DNA of 64,000 nt from Falsirhodobacter sp. 20TX0035 (GTDB lineage Bacteria > Pseudomonadota > Alphaproteobacteria > Rhodobacterales > Rhodobacteraceae): contig NZ_JAQMHV010000001.1 in assembly GCF_028307215.1 (NCBI RefSeq), positions 124,001-188,000 on the forward strand, written 5' to 3'. The notes beneath the pieces are model-generated. The model was given only the letters and a program-made list of their open reading frames with translations. It did not search any database and was not told the origin of the DNA. Position numbers and translations under genes: made by a program. Of this stretch, positions 29,032 through 36,701 are shown in pieces (the stretch's first letter is position 1; the number at the start of each line of letters is the position of its first letter).

Positions 29032-29580
29032 TTGGAACGCAACATCACCCTGATCGCCCTGTTCGCGGCCTTGTGCGCCGTGCTCAGCACCGTGCCGCAG
29101 ATCCATTTGCCGATGGGCGTGCCGATCACGGCGCAGTCGCTGGGCGTGATGCTGTGCGGCATCGTGCTGGGCGCGAAGCGCGGGGCGCTGGCCGTTCTTC
29201 TCTACATGGCGGTGGCGGCGATGGGCCTGCCGATCCTGTCGGGCGGGCGTGGCGGCCTGGCACCCTTTGTCGGCCCCACAGCGGGCTTCATCTGGGGCTG
29301 GCCCGTGGCGGCCTTCGTCACCGGGCTGATCATGGAACGCTGGCGCGCCTCCGTCGCCCCGGTGGCGCTGGTGGCGGCGGCCGTGGGCTGCATCCTCGTG
29401 CTCTATCCGTTCGGGATCGTGGGCCTGTGGCTGCACGCCACCCAATCGACGGCGCTGCCCACCATCGCGGCCGGCATGGCGGTCTTCCTGCCGGGCGACC
29501 TGATCAAGGCAGGCCTTGCCGCGCTGATCGCGCAAAGCCTGTTCCGGGCGCGACCGCAATCGCTCCTGTCCCGGACATGA
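29032..29580 (+). CDS. bioY: Biotin-binding S component BioY
   Basis: 182-residue membrane protein that binds biotin; with BioMN it forms a high-affinity importer. Family motifs include FAALCAVLSTVPQIHLPMGV, ITAQSLGVMLCGIVLGAKRG, and GGLAPFVGPTAGFIWGWPVA, all diagnostic for BioY. The start is uncertain: a TTG at 29032 has GAGG 5 bases upstream and gives MERNITLIALF, which fits the family best. A GTG at 29011 in the same frame directly abuts AAGGAC. It ends in a strong terminator. Confidence 0.93.
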   Translation: MERNITLIALFAALCAVLSTVPQIHLPMGVPITAQSLGVMLCGIVLGAKRGALAVLLYMAVAAMGLPILSGGRGGLAPFVGPTAGFIWGWPVAAFVTGLIMERWRASVAPVALVAAAVGCILVLYPFGIVGLWLHATQSTALPTIAAGMAVFLPGDLIKAGLAALIAQSLFRARPQSLLSRT

Positions 29581-29606
29581 AAAAGGCGCCTTCGGGCGCC
29601 TTTTTC
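29580..29606. terminator. Bidirectional terminator between bioY and gltX
   Basis: AAAAAGGCGCC, loop TTCG, GGCGCCTTTTTC: a perfect stem with A-tract and T-tract on both sides, starting at the last base of the bioY stop and ending at the gltX stop, so it can serve both convergent genes. Confidence 0.88.
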
Positions 29607-30932
29607 TTATTCCTTCGCGCGGATCCGCTGCAGCAGCGGCATCACGTCGGCCATGTCGGGCCCGTGCGCCTGCCCCGTCAGGGCCTTTCGCAGCGGCATG
29701 AACAGCCCCTTGCCCTTGCGGCCAGTGGCCTCCTTCACCTTTGCCGTCCATTCGCCCCAGCTGTCGCGGGTGTAGGGGCCGGGGGGCAGAAGGGTCAGCG
29801 CCTCGGCCACGAAATCGGCATCCTCGGCCGCAATGTCGGGCTCCGCCCCGTCGCGGAACAGGTCCCACCAACCGGAGAGGTCGTTCAGGACGGTGATGTT
29901 GTCCTTGGCCACGTTCCAGAAGGGTTCGCGCAGCGCCTCGGGCACGCCAAGGGCCACGATCCGGTCCTGCACATCCGCGAAGGGCAGGCCCTGCACCCAG
30001 GTCTTGGTCAGCGGAAACAGGTCGGCCTGGTCGAACTTCGTGGGGGCCGCGCCGAAGCTTTCGATGTCAAAGCCTTCGATCAGCTCCTCATGGCTGCGCA
30101 TCACCTCGATCGGCTTGGACGACCCAAGGCGTGCCATCATCGACAGCAGGGCCATCGGCTCCACCCCTTGCGCGCGCAGGTCGCGCAGGGACAGAACGCC
30201 CAGACGCTTAGACAGCGCCTCGCCTTGCGGGCCGGTCAACAGCGAGTGGTGGGCGAAGCCGGGGGGCGTGCCGCCCATCGCTTCCATGATCTGGATCTGC
30301 GTCGCGGTGTTCGTCACGTGATCCGCACCCCGCACGATGAAGGTCACGCCCATGTCGATATCATCGACCGACGACGCGAAGGTATAAAGCACCTGCCCGT
30401 CCTGCCGGATCAGCACCGGGTCCGACACCGACGCTGCGTCGATGGAGATCGGGCCGAGGATGCCGTCCGTCCATTCGATCCGCTCCTGCTCCAGCTCGAA
30501 CCGCCAGTAGCCGCCGCGTTCGGCGCGCAGCCTGGTCTTCTCGTCCTCGGTCAGCTTCAGGGCGGCGCGGTCGTAGACCGGCGGCTTGCCCATGTTCAGC
30601 TGCTTCTTGCGCTTCAGGTCCAGCTCGGTCGGGGACTCGAAGCATTCGTAGAACTTGCCCTTGGTGCGCAGGTCCTCGGCGGCCTCGGCGTACCGCTCCA
30701 GCCGGGCGGACTGGCGTTCCTCGCGGTCCCAGGTCAGGCCCAGCCATTCGAGGTCTTCCTTCAGCGCGTCCACGTATTCCTGCTTCGACCGTTCCTGATC
30801 GGTGTCGTCCAGCCGCAGGATGAACTGGCCACCCTGCTTGCGGGCGATCATCCAGTTCATCAGCGCGGTGCGCAGGTTGCCCACGTGGATGAAGCCGGTG
30901 GGGGAAGGGGCGAAGCGGGTGACGACGGTCAT
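29607..30932 (-). CDS. gltX: Glutamyl-tRNA synthetase
   Basis: Class I synthetase charging tRNA-Glu (and possibly tRNA-Gln, then amidated). 441 residues, near the shorter alphaproteobacterial GltX type. HIGH-like motif PSPTGFIHVGNLRTALMNW at the N-terminus, KMSKS-like EALSKRLGVLSL near residue 240, and a C-terminal anticodon-binding domain. Alphaproteobacteria often carry two gltX paralogues, and I cannot say which one this is. The start MTVVTRFAPSPTG is standard. It is divergent from the DUF484 gene. Confidence 0.95.
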   Translation of the reverse strand: MTVVTRFAPSPTGFIHVGNLRTALMNWMIARKQGGQFILRLDDTDQERSKQEYVDALKEDLEWLGLTWDREERQSARLERYAEAAEDLRTKGKFYECFESPTELDLKRKKQLNMGKPPVYDRAALKLTEDEKTRLRAERGGYWRFELEQERIEWTDGILGPISIDAASVSDPVLIRQDGQVLYTFASSVDDIDMGVTFIVRGADHVTNTATQIQIMEAMGGTPPGFAHHSLLTGPQGEALSKRLGVLSLRDLRAQGVEPMALLSMMARLGSSKPIEVMRSHEELIEGFDIESFGAAPTKFDQADLFPLTKTWVQGLPFADVQDRIVALGVPEALREPFWNVAKDNITVLNDLSGWWDLFRDGAEPDIAAEDADFVAEALTLLPPGPYTRDSWGEWTAKVKEATGRKGKGLFMPLRKALTGQAHGPDMADVMPLLQRIRAKE

Positions 30933-31002
30933 GGCTGTTCTCCGATTGCGGGGCGACCTGTCTCATGAAAGCCGCGCGGTGTCCATATCGGGCCAAGGCC
31001 CG

Positions 31003-31030
31003 TTGTGCGGGGGCGACCTCTCTATATACT
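31003..31030 (+). promoter_or_regulatory. Sigma-70-like promoter before the DUF484-xerC genes
   Basis: TTGTGC (31003-31008), 16-base spacer, TATACT (31025-31030). Expected start of transcription is near 31037, leaving a short 5' leader before the ATG at 31059. Based on consensus only. Confidence 0.42.
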
Positions 31031-31058
31031 GCCCCGAAACACGACGGACGAGAGCAGG

Positions 31059-31748
31059 ATGCAACCCAAAGACGGGCCCACGGACTGGCGCGACAGGATC
31101 CTGTCGCAACCCGAACTGGTGCTGGAGGATGCCGACGTGATGCGCGCCCTGATCCAGGCGGGCGACGTGCGGCGCGGGCCGAACGTGGTCGACCTGCGGG
31201 GCGCCGCGATGGACCGGCTGGAAACCAAGCTCGATGCGCTGGAGGACACGCACCGCCACGTGATTGCCGCGGCCTATGAAAACGTGTCCGGCACCGCGCA
31301 GGTGCACCGCGCGATCCTGGCCCTTCTGGACCCGCCAACTTTCCCCGCCCTGCTGGAGGCGCTGGACGGCCCCATCCGCGACACCCTGCGTGTGGACAGC
31401 CTGCGCCTTGTTCTGGAAACCGCCGAGGAGGAGCAGGACCCCGCGCTGGAACGCTTCGAAGGTGTGCTCTGCACCGTGCCTGCGGGCTTCATCGCGGCCT
31501 ATGCCGGGCGCGGCGGCCCCGTGATCCTGCGCGCCGCGTCGGGGGGGACGGAAACGATCTGGGGCGACCGCACCCGCTGGGTCCGGTCCGAGGCGCTGAT
31601 GATGCTGGACCTCGGCCCCGGACGGCTGCCGGGGATGCTGGCCCTGGGCGCCACCGATCCCGACCAGTTCCGCGCCAGCCACGGCACGGACCTTCTGTTT
31701 TTCCTGAACGGCGTGTTCGAGCGGGTGATGCGCCGCTGGCTGTCATGA
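31059..31748 (+). CDS. DUF484 family protein
   Basis: 229 residues. An N-terminal helical part with LSQPELVLEDADVMRALIQ and the long helix ETKLDALEDTHRHVIAAAYE precedes a GAF-like domain ending RTDLLFFLNGVFERVMRRWL, the DUF484 layout. In Proteobacteria this gene is often just before xerC, as here (ATGA overlap), hinting at a role linked to chromosome dimer resolution, but no activity is established. The ATG at 31059 has AGCAGG close upstream; a longer frame from 31005 would start before the predicted transcription start and is rejected. Confidence 0.85.
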   Translation: MQPKDGPTDWRDRILSQPELVLEDADVMRALIQAGDVRRGPNVVDLRGAAMDRLETKLDALEDTHRHVIAAAYENVSGTAQVHRAILALLDPPTFPALLEALDGPIRDTLRVDSLRLVLETAEEEQDPALERFEGVLCTVPAGFIAAYAGRGGPVILRAASGGTETIWGDRTRWVRSEALMMLDLGPGRLPGMLALGATDPDQFRASHGTDLLFFLNGVFERVMRRWLS

Positions 31749-32662
31749 GCCTGGCCATCCCCCCCGCCGCGCGCGACGCGCTGGAACGCTGGCTGTCGCA
31801 TCTGTCCAGCCTTGATGGTCGGTCGCCCGCGACGGTCAAGGCCTATGCGCTGGACGTGACGCGCTGGCTGGACTTCATGGCCCGCCACCGCGGCGAAGGA
31901 TATGGCCTGTCCGTCCTGATCGCGGCCGACCAGGGCGACCTGCGGTCCTGGATGGCGTCGGAACGGGCGGCGGGCGTGGGATCCCGCTCGCTGGCGCGCC
32001 GGCTGTCGGCCGTCAAGACCTTCACCGGCTGGCTGAGCGAGCGGGAGGGCGGCGACGCCACGGCCGTCCTGTCGGCCCGCAGCCCCCGCTATCGCCGCAC
32101 CCTGCCCCGCCCCCTGCCCGAAGATGCGGCGCGCGAGATGCTGACCGAGGTGGCCATCCATCCCGAGGAATGGATCGCGGCCCGCGATCAGGCCGTCGTG
32201 ACGCTGCTTTACGGCTGCGGGCTCCGCATCTCCGAGGCGATCGGGCTGGATTGCGACATGCTGCCGATGCCCGACACGCTGCGCATCCGCGGCAAGGGTG
32301 GCAAGGAACGCCTGATCCCCACCCTGCCCGTCGCGCGCGAGGCGGTGGAGCATTACGCCCGCTTGTGCCCCTACGAGCTTACGGCCGGGCCCCTGTTCCG
32401 CGGCGCGCGGGGCGGCCGGCTGAACGCCGGGATCATCGACACGGTGGTGGCGCGGGCGCGGGCGCGTCTGGGCCTGCCCGCCTCGGCCACGCCGCACGCC
32501 TTCCGCCATTCCTTCGCCACGCATCTGCTGGCGCGGGGGGGCGACCTGCGCACGATCCAGACGCTGCTGGGCCACGCTTCGCTGTCGACCACCCAGACCT
32601 ATACCGGCGTCGATACGGCCCGGCTGATGGACATCTACGCCCGCGCCCACCCCCGTGCCTGA
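31745..32662 (+). CDS. xerC: Site-specific tyrosine recombinase XerC
   Basis: Resolves chromosome dimers at dif with XerD; the partner is not in this window. 305 residues. The N-terminal SAM-like core-binding domain contains RSPATVKAYALDVTRWLDFM and SLARRLSAVKTFTGWL. The catalytic set is Arg in YGCGLRISEA, Lys in RGKGGKERL, HAFRHSFATHLLA, GHASLSTTQ and Tyr286. The length and position after DUF484 favour XerC over a phage integrase. It overlaps the DUF484 stop by 4 bases. Confidence 0.93.
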   Translation: MSLAIPPAARDALERWLSHLSSLDGRSPATVKAYALDVTRWLDFMARHRGEGYGLSVLIAADQGDLRSWMASERAAGVGSRSLARRLSAVKTFTGWLSEREGGDATAVLSARSPRYRRTLPRPLPEDAAREMLTEVAIHPEEWIAARDQAVVTLLYGCGLRISEAIGLDCDMLPMPDTLRIRGKGGKERLIPTLPVAREAVEHYARLCPYELTAGPLFRGARGGRLNAGIIDTVVARARARLGLPASATPHAFRHSFATHLLARGGDLRTIQTLLGHASLSTTQTYTGVDTARLMDIYARAHPRA

Positions 32663-32704
32663 CCCCCGTTGCACTTGCCGGCCCGAAAGGTCATTCTGCG
32701 CGTC

Positions 32705-33400
32705 ATGACTCCTCGCCTCAAAGCCCTTTCCGTCCACCTGCTGACCGCCACGGGCGCGGTGCTTTCCATGCTGGCGATGCTGGCGGCGGTGGAGGGGCAT
32801 TGGGCGATCATGTTCCTGTGGCTGGTGGTGGCCCTGATCGTGGACGGGATCGACGGCCCGCTGGCCCGCCGCTATCAGGTGGAAAAGAACTGGCCCTCCT
32901 ATGACGGGGTCCTGATGGACCTGATCATCGACTACCTGACCTACGTGTTCATCCCCGCCTTCGCGCTGTTCCAGTCGGGGCTGCTGGACGGGTGGGAAGG
33001 CTGGCTGACCATCATCGCCATCACCTACGGGTCCGTCGTCTATTTCGCCGACACGCGGATGAAGACGAAGGACTATTCCTTCGCGGGCTTTCCGGGCTGC
33101 TGGAACATGGTCGTGCTGGTCCTCTTCGCCATCCGCCCGAACGAGACGGTGATCCTTGTCATCTCGCTTCTGCTGACCGCGACGATGTTCACGAACCTGA
33201 AGTTCATCCACCCGGTCCGCACGGCCCGCTGGCGGGCGGTGTCGCTGCCCATGGCCATCGCCTGGACGATCTTCGCCGGCTGGGCCGCGTGGGTGTCGTT
33301 CGATCCGCAAAGCTGGGCGCATTGGGGGCTTGTGGTCACCTCGGTCTACCTGCTTCTGGCGGGGATCGCGCAGCAGATCATTCCCCAGCGGACGCGCTGA
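32705..33400 (+). CDS. pcs: Phosphatidylcholine synthase
   Basis: Condenses choline with CDP-diacylglycerol to phosphatidylcholine in the inner membrane. 231 residues with about seven to eight helices. The CDP-alcohol transferase signature is present in the Pcs-specific form: DGIDGPLARRYQVEKNWPSY followed by DGVLMDLIIDYL. The ATG at 32705 (MTPRLKALSVHLLTATGAVL) is chosen; the ribosome site is weak, and an upstream TTG at 32669 is unlikely. It follows xerC. The choXWV importer at 20.8-23.7 kb could provide the choline. It ends at a strong terminator. Confidence 0.92.
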   Translation: MTPRLKALSVHLLTATGAVLSMLAMLAAVEGHWAIMFLWLVVALIVDGIDGPLARRYQVEKNWPSYDGVLMDLIIDYLTYVFIPAFALFQSGLLDGWEGWLTIIAITYGSVVYFADTRMKTKDYSFAGFPGCWNMVVLVLFAIRPNETVILVISLLLTATMFTNLKFIHPVRTARWRAVSLPMAIAWTIFAGWAAWVSFDPQSWAHWGLVVTSVYLLLAGIAQQIIPQRTR

Positions 33401-33456
33401 GGTCCACCGGCAGCGCCGGGCGGACGCTGTGGCAGAACGCCTTCTGTCATCCATAG

Positions 33457-33487
33457 AAAAGGCGCCCTGCGGGGCGCCTTTTTTGTT
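33457..33487. terminator. Bidirectional terminator between pcs and ileS
   Basis: AAAAGGCGCCC, loop TGCG, GGGCGCC followed by TTTTTTG, with an A-tract on the other side. It lies 57 bases after pcs (plus) and about 50 bases after ileS (minus). Confidence 0.85.
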
Positions 33488-33493
33488 CGTTCC

Positions 33494-33517
33494 GCCGGTC
33501 CGGTGCTTCGGACCGGC
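33494..33517 (-). other. Second hairpin at the 3' end of the ileS transcript
   Basis: GCCGGTCCG (33494-33502), 6-base loop, CGGACCGGC (33509-33517): a perfect 9-bp stem between the ileS stop and the terminator. No T-tract, so it may protect or stabilise the 3' end rather than terminate. Confidence 0.45.
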
Positions 33518-33536
33518 GATGATGCCGGCCGGTTTG

Positions 33537-36461
33537 TCAGTCCAAAACCGCGTCGCAGCGCGCGCAGGTTTCGGGATGCGCGTGGGTGCCCACGTCGGGC
33601 AGGATCTGCCAGCAGCGGGCGCATTTCTCGCCCTCCGCCTCGTGGAACACCACGGCCACGCCGGGCACGTCCGTCAGGGCAAAGGCGTCCGACGGCGCCC
33701 CCCCGTCCGCCAGCGTCAGGCCCGAGGTGATGCAGATCTCGGCGAAGTCGACCGTGCCCAGCGCCTGCCGCAGGGCCTCGTCCGCCACATGCACCACCGG
33801 GGCCGCCTCCAGGCTCGCGCCGATGACCTTTGCGGTGCGCTGCACCTCCAGCGCGGCCGTGACGACGCGGCGCGCGCCCCGGATCGCCTGCCATTTCGCG
33901 GCCAGCGTCGCGTCCAGCCAGTCGGCCGGCGTGTCGGGCATGTCGCGCAGGTGGACCGAGGAGCCTTCGCCCGGGAAGCGCGACAGCCACACGTCCTCGG
34001 TCGTGAAGACGAGGATGGGGGCCAGCCACGTCACCAGCCGGTGGAACAGCAGGTCCAGCACCGTGCGCGCCGCGCGGCGACGCAGGCTGTCCGCCGCGTC
34101 GCAATAGAGCGCGTCCTTGCGGACGTCGAAGTAGAAGGCCGACAGGTCCGTGGTGCAGAAGGTGAAGAGCCGTTGGAACACGCCCTGGAAGTCGAAGGCG
34201 GCGTAGCCGGCCCGCACCTCGGCGTCCAGTTCCGCCATGCGGTGCAGGACCCAGCGCTCCAGCTCCGGCATGTCGGCGGGGGCGACGCGCTCGGCCTCCT
34301 CCCACCCGTGGAGGGCGCCCAGAAGGAAGCGCAGCGTGTTGCGCAACCGGCGGTAACCGTCGGCGGTGCCCTTCAGGATCTCTTTCCCGATGCGCTGGTC
34401 GGCGGTGTAGTCGGCCTGCGCCACCCACAGGCGCAGGATGTCCGCGCCGTATTCCTGCACGATCTTTTCCGGCACCACGGTGTTGCCCAGCGACTTGGAC
34501 ATCTTCATGCCCTTTTCGTCCAGAGTGAAGCCGTGGGTCACCACATTGCGATAGGGCGCGCGGCCCATCGTGCCGCAGGCCTGCAGCATGGACGAATGGA
34601 ACCAGCCGCGATGCTGGTCGGTGCCTTCCAGATAGACGTCGGCGATGCCGTCCGCCGTGCCGTCCGGCCGGTCCCGCAGCACAAAGGCGTGGGTGGAGCC
34701 GGAATCGAACCACACGTCCAGAACGTCGAAGATCTGGTCGTACTGCTCGGCCCGGTCGCCCAGAACCTCGGCCTTGAAGTCGGGGCGATACCAAACATCG
34801 GCGCCCTCGGCCTCAAACGCCGCGACGATCTTCGCGTTCACGTCCGCGTCGCGCAGCAGGAAGTCCGCGTCGTCGGGTTTCGCGCCCTTCTTCACGAAGC
34901 AGGTCAGCGGCACGCCCCAGGCCCGTTGGCGCGACAGCACCCAGTCGGGCCGCGCTTCCATCATGGACCGCAGGCGGTTCTGTCCCGATACGGGCGTGAA
35001 CTTCACCAACCGCTCGATCGACGCCAGCGCCCGCTTGCGGATCGTGTCGCCGTATTCGCCCTTGCCGTCGTCCAGCGGCCGATCAATGCCCGCGAACCAT
35101 TGGGGCGTGTTGCGGAAGATCAGCGGCGCCTTCGACCGCCACGAATGCGGGTAGGAGTGCTTGACCTTCCCCTTGGCGAACAGCGCCCCGGCACCCGCCA
35201 GCGCCTTGATGTTCGACACGTTGGCCGGGCCTTCCTTGCCGTCGGGCAGGATGATGTGCTGGCCGCCGAACAGCGGCAGGTCCGCGCGGTAGGAGCCGTC
35301 GGGTTCGACGTTGTAGGTCATCGGCAGGCCGAACTTCAGCCCGACCTGATAGTCGTCGTCGCCGTGGGAGGGCGCGGTGTGCACGAAGCCCGTTCCCGCC
35401 TCGTCCGTGACGTGGTCACCGGGCAGCATGGGCACGCCGTAGTCCCACTCGGCATTCCCGCCCTCGATCCCGCGATAGGGGTGGGACAGGATCACGCCTT
35501 CCAGTTCGGACGCCGCAACATCGCGCAGGCGTTCGAACTCCGCAACCTTCGCCTGTGCCATGACGGCGTCGGCAAGGCTGTCGGCCAGCAGGATCAACTC
35601 GCCCGGCTTCTCCTCCGTCGCCGCGACGCGGTAAAGACCGTAGGAGATCGTCGGATTGTAGGCGACGGCACGGTTCTGCGGGATGGTCCAGGGCGTGGTG
35701 GTCCAGATCACGACGGAAGCGTCGGCGAGGTCCGCTGCCGGATCGGTGGAGGCGCCCCGCGCATTCCCGAGGCTTGCCACCTGGAACCGCACCCAGACCG
35801 TATGGCTGGTGTGGTCGTGGTATTCGACCTCCGCCTCGGCCAGCGCGGTCTTTTCGACCGGCGACCACATCACGGGCTTGGACCCCTGATAAAGGGTGCC
35901 GTTCATCAGGAACTTCATGAACTCGTCGGCGATCACGGCTTCGGCGTGGAAGTCCATGGTCAGGTAGGGATCGGCCCAGTTGCCCGTGACGCCCAGACGC
36001 TTGAACTCCTCGCGCTGGATGTCGACCCAGCCCTTGGCAAAGGCGCGGCATTCCTGGCGGAAGGCCACGATGTCCACGTCGTCCTTGTTCAGGCCCTTGG
36101 CGCGGTACTGCTCCTCGATCTTCCATTCGATGGGAAGGCCGTGGCAGTCCCAGCCGGGCACATAGCGCGCGTCGAAGCCCATCATCTGGTGCGACCGCAC
36201 GATCATGTCCTTGATCGTCTTGTTCAGCGCGTGGCCGATGTGCAGGTGCCCGTTGGCATAGGGGGGGCCGTCGTGCAGTGTGAAGGGCGTGCGGCCCCCC
36301 TTCTGAAGATCGGCCTTTTCGCGCAGCCGGTCGTAGATGCCGATCGTGTCCCAACGGGCCAGCCATTCGGGTTCGCGCTGCGGAAGGCCGCCGCGCATGG
36401 GAAAGTCGGTTTCCGGCAGGAACACGGTGTCGCGGTAGTCGGGTGCGGTGTCATCGCTCAT
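33537..36461 (-). CDS. ileS: Isoleucyl-tRNA synthetase
   Basis: Class I synthetase, 974 residues. HIGH motif in PYANGHLHIGHALNKTIKD, the CP1 editing region with TTTPWTIPQNRAVAYNP, WFDSGSTHAFV, KMSKS in DEKGMKMSKSLGNTVVP, and a C-terminal zinc finger with two CxxC pairs (CARCWQ and CARCDAVLD). The ATG at 36461 has GAGGA about 8 bases upstream and gives MSDDTAPDYRDTVFLPETDF; five extra codons from 36476 have no support. It is divergent from the MORN gene, with a 240-base gap in which I see no gene, and no lspA follows. Confidence 0.97.
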   Translation of the reverse strand: MSDDTAPDYRDTVFLPETDFPMRGGLPQREPEWLARWDTIGIYDRLREKADLQKGGRTPFTLHDGPPYANGHLHIGHALNKTIKDMIVRSHQMMGFDARYVPGWDCHGLPIEWKIEEQYRAKGLNKDDVDIVAFRQECRAFAKGWVDIQREEFKRLGVTGNWADPYLTMDFHAEAVIADEFMKFLMNGTLYQGSKPVMWSPVEKTALAEAEVEYHDHTSHTVWVRFQVASLGNARGASTDPAADLADASVVIWTTTPWTIPQNRAVAYNPTISYGLYRVAATEEKPGELILLADSLADAVMAQAKVAEFERLRDVAASELEGVILSHPYRGIEGGNAEWDYGVPMLPGDHVTDEAGTGFVHTAPSHGDDDYQVGLKFGLPMTYNVEPDGSYRADLPLFGGQHIILPDGKEGPANVSNIKALAGAGALFAKGKVKHSYPHSWRSKAPLIFRNTPQWFAGIDRPLDDGKGEYGDTIRKRALASIERLVKFTPVSGQNRLRSMMEARPDWVLSRQRAWGVPLTCFVKKGAKPDDADFLLRDADVNAKIVAAFEAEGADVWYRPDFKAEVLGDRAEQYDQIFDVLDVWFDSGSTHAFVLRDRPDGTADGIADVYLEGTDQHRGWFHSSMLQACGTMGRAPYRNVVTHGFTLDEKGMKMSKSLGNTVVPEKIVQEYGADILRLWVAQADYTADQRIGKEILKGTADGYRRLRNTLRFLLGALHGWEEAERVAPADMPELERWVLHRMAELDAEVRAGYAAFDFQGVFQRLFTFCTTDLSAFYFDVRKDALYCDAADSLRRRAARTVLDLLFHRLVTWLAPILVFTTEDVWLSRFPGEGSSVHLRDMPDTPADWLDATLAAKWQAIRGARRVVTAALEVQRTAKVIGASLEAAPVVHVADEALRQALGTVDFAEICITSGLTLADGGAPSDAFALTDVPGVAVVFHEAEGEKCARCWQILPDVGTHAHPETCARCDAVLD

Positions 36462-36701
36462 GGAGCGTGTCCTCATATCGTCGTGGCAGGGGAAATGCCG
36501 TGCAGGGTCCTCCCGGCGGGCCGCTGGCGGTCAGCTCGCCGGGCCGGTAATTCGACGTATGGGGCATGTGGTTTTCATGCCGCCGCTTATAGGCGGACCC
36601 GCCCCGCCGGTCCAGAGCGATCGCACGGGCGCCGCCGCGGGCACGGGTTGCGGCAAGCTGATCATTTCCCTAAGGTTTGTCCAACTGGACGGGAGTAGGC
36701 C

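Noticed and set aside
31745-32662. Tyrosine recombinase as a sign of an integrated element
   Set aside because: It follows DUF484, has XerC length and motifs, and no attachment sites, tRNA or phage genes are near.
33330-36698. A 1122-codon open frame on the plus strand opposite ileS, and similar long frames opposite topA, ppk and coaBC
   Set aside because: They are Arg/His/Gly/Gln-rich products of high-GC antisense reading, contain no domains, and lie wholly over genes with clear family motifs.
36462-36701. T-box or other riboswitch before ileS
   Set aside because: No recognisable T-box features, and T-boxes are not expected in Alphaproteobacteria; I see only a 240-base gap with no clear element on the ileS side.
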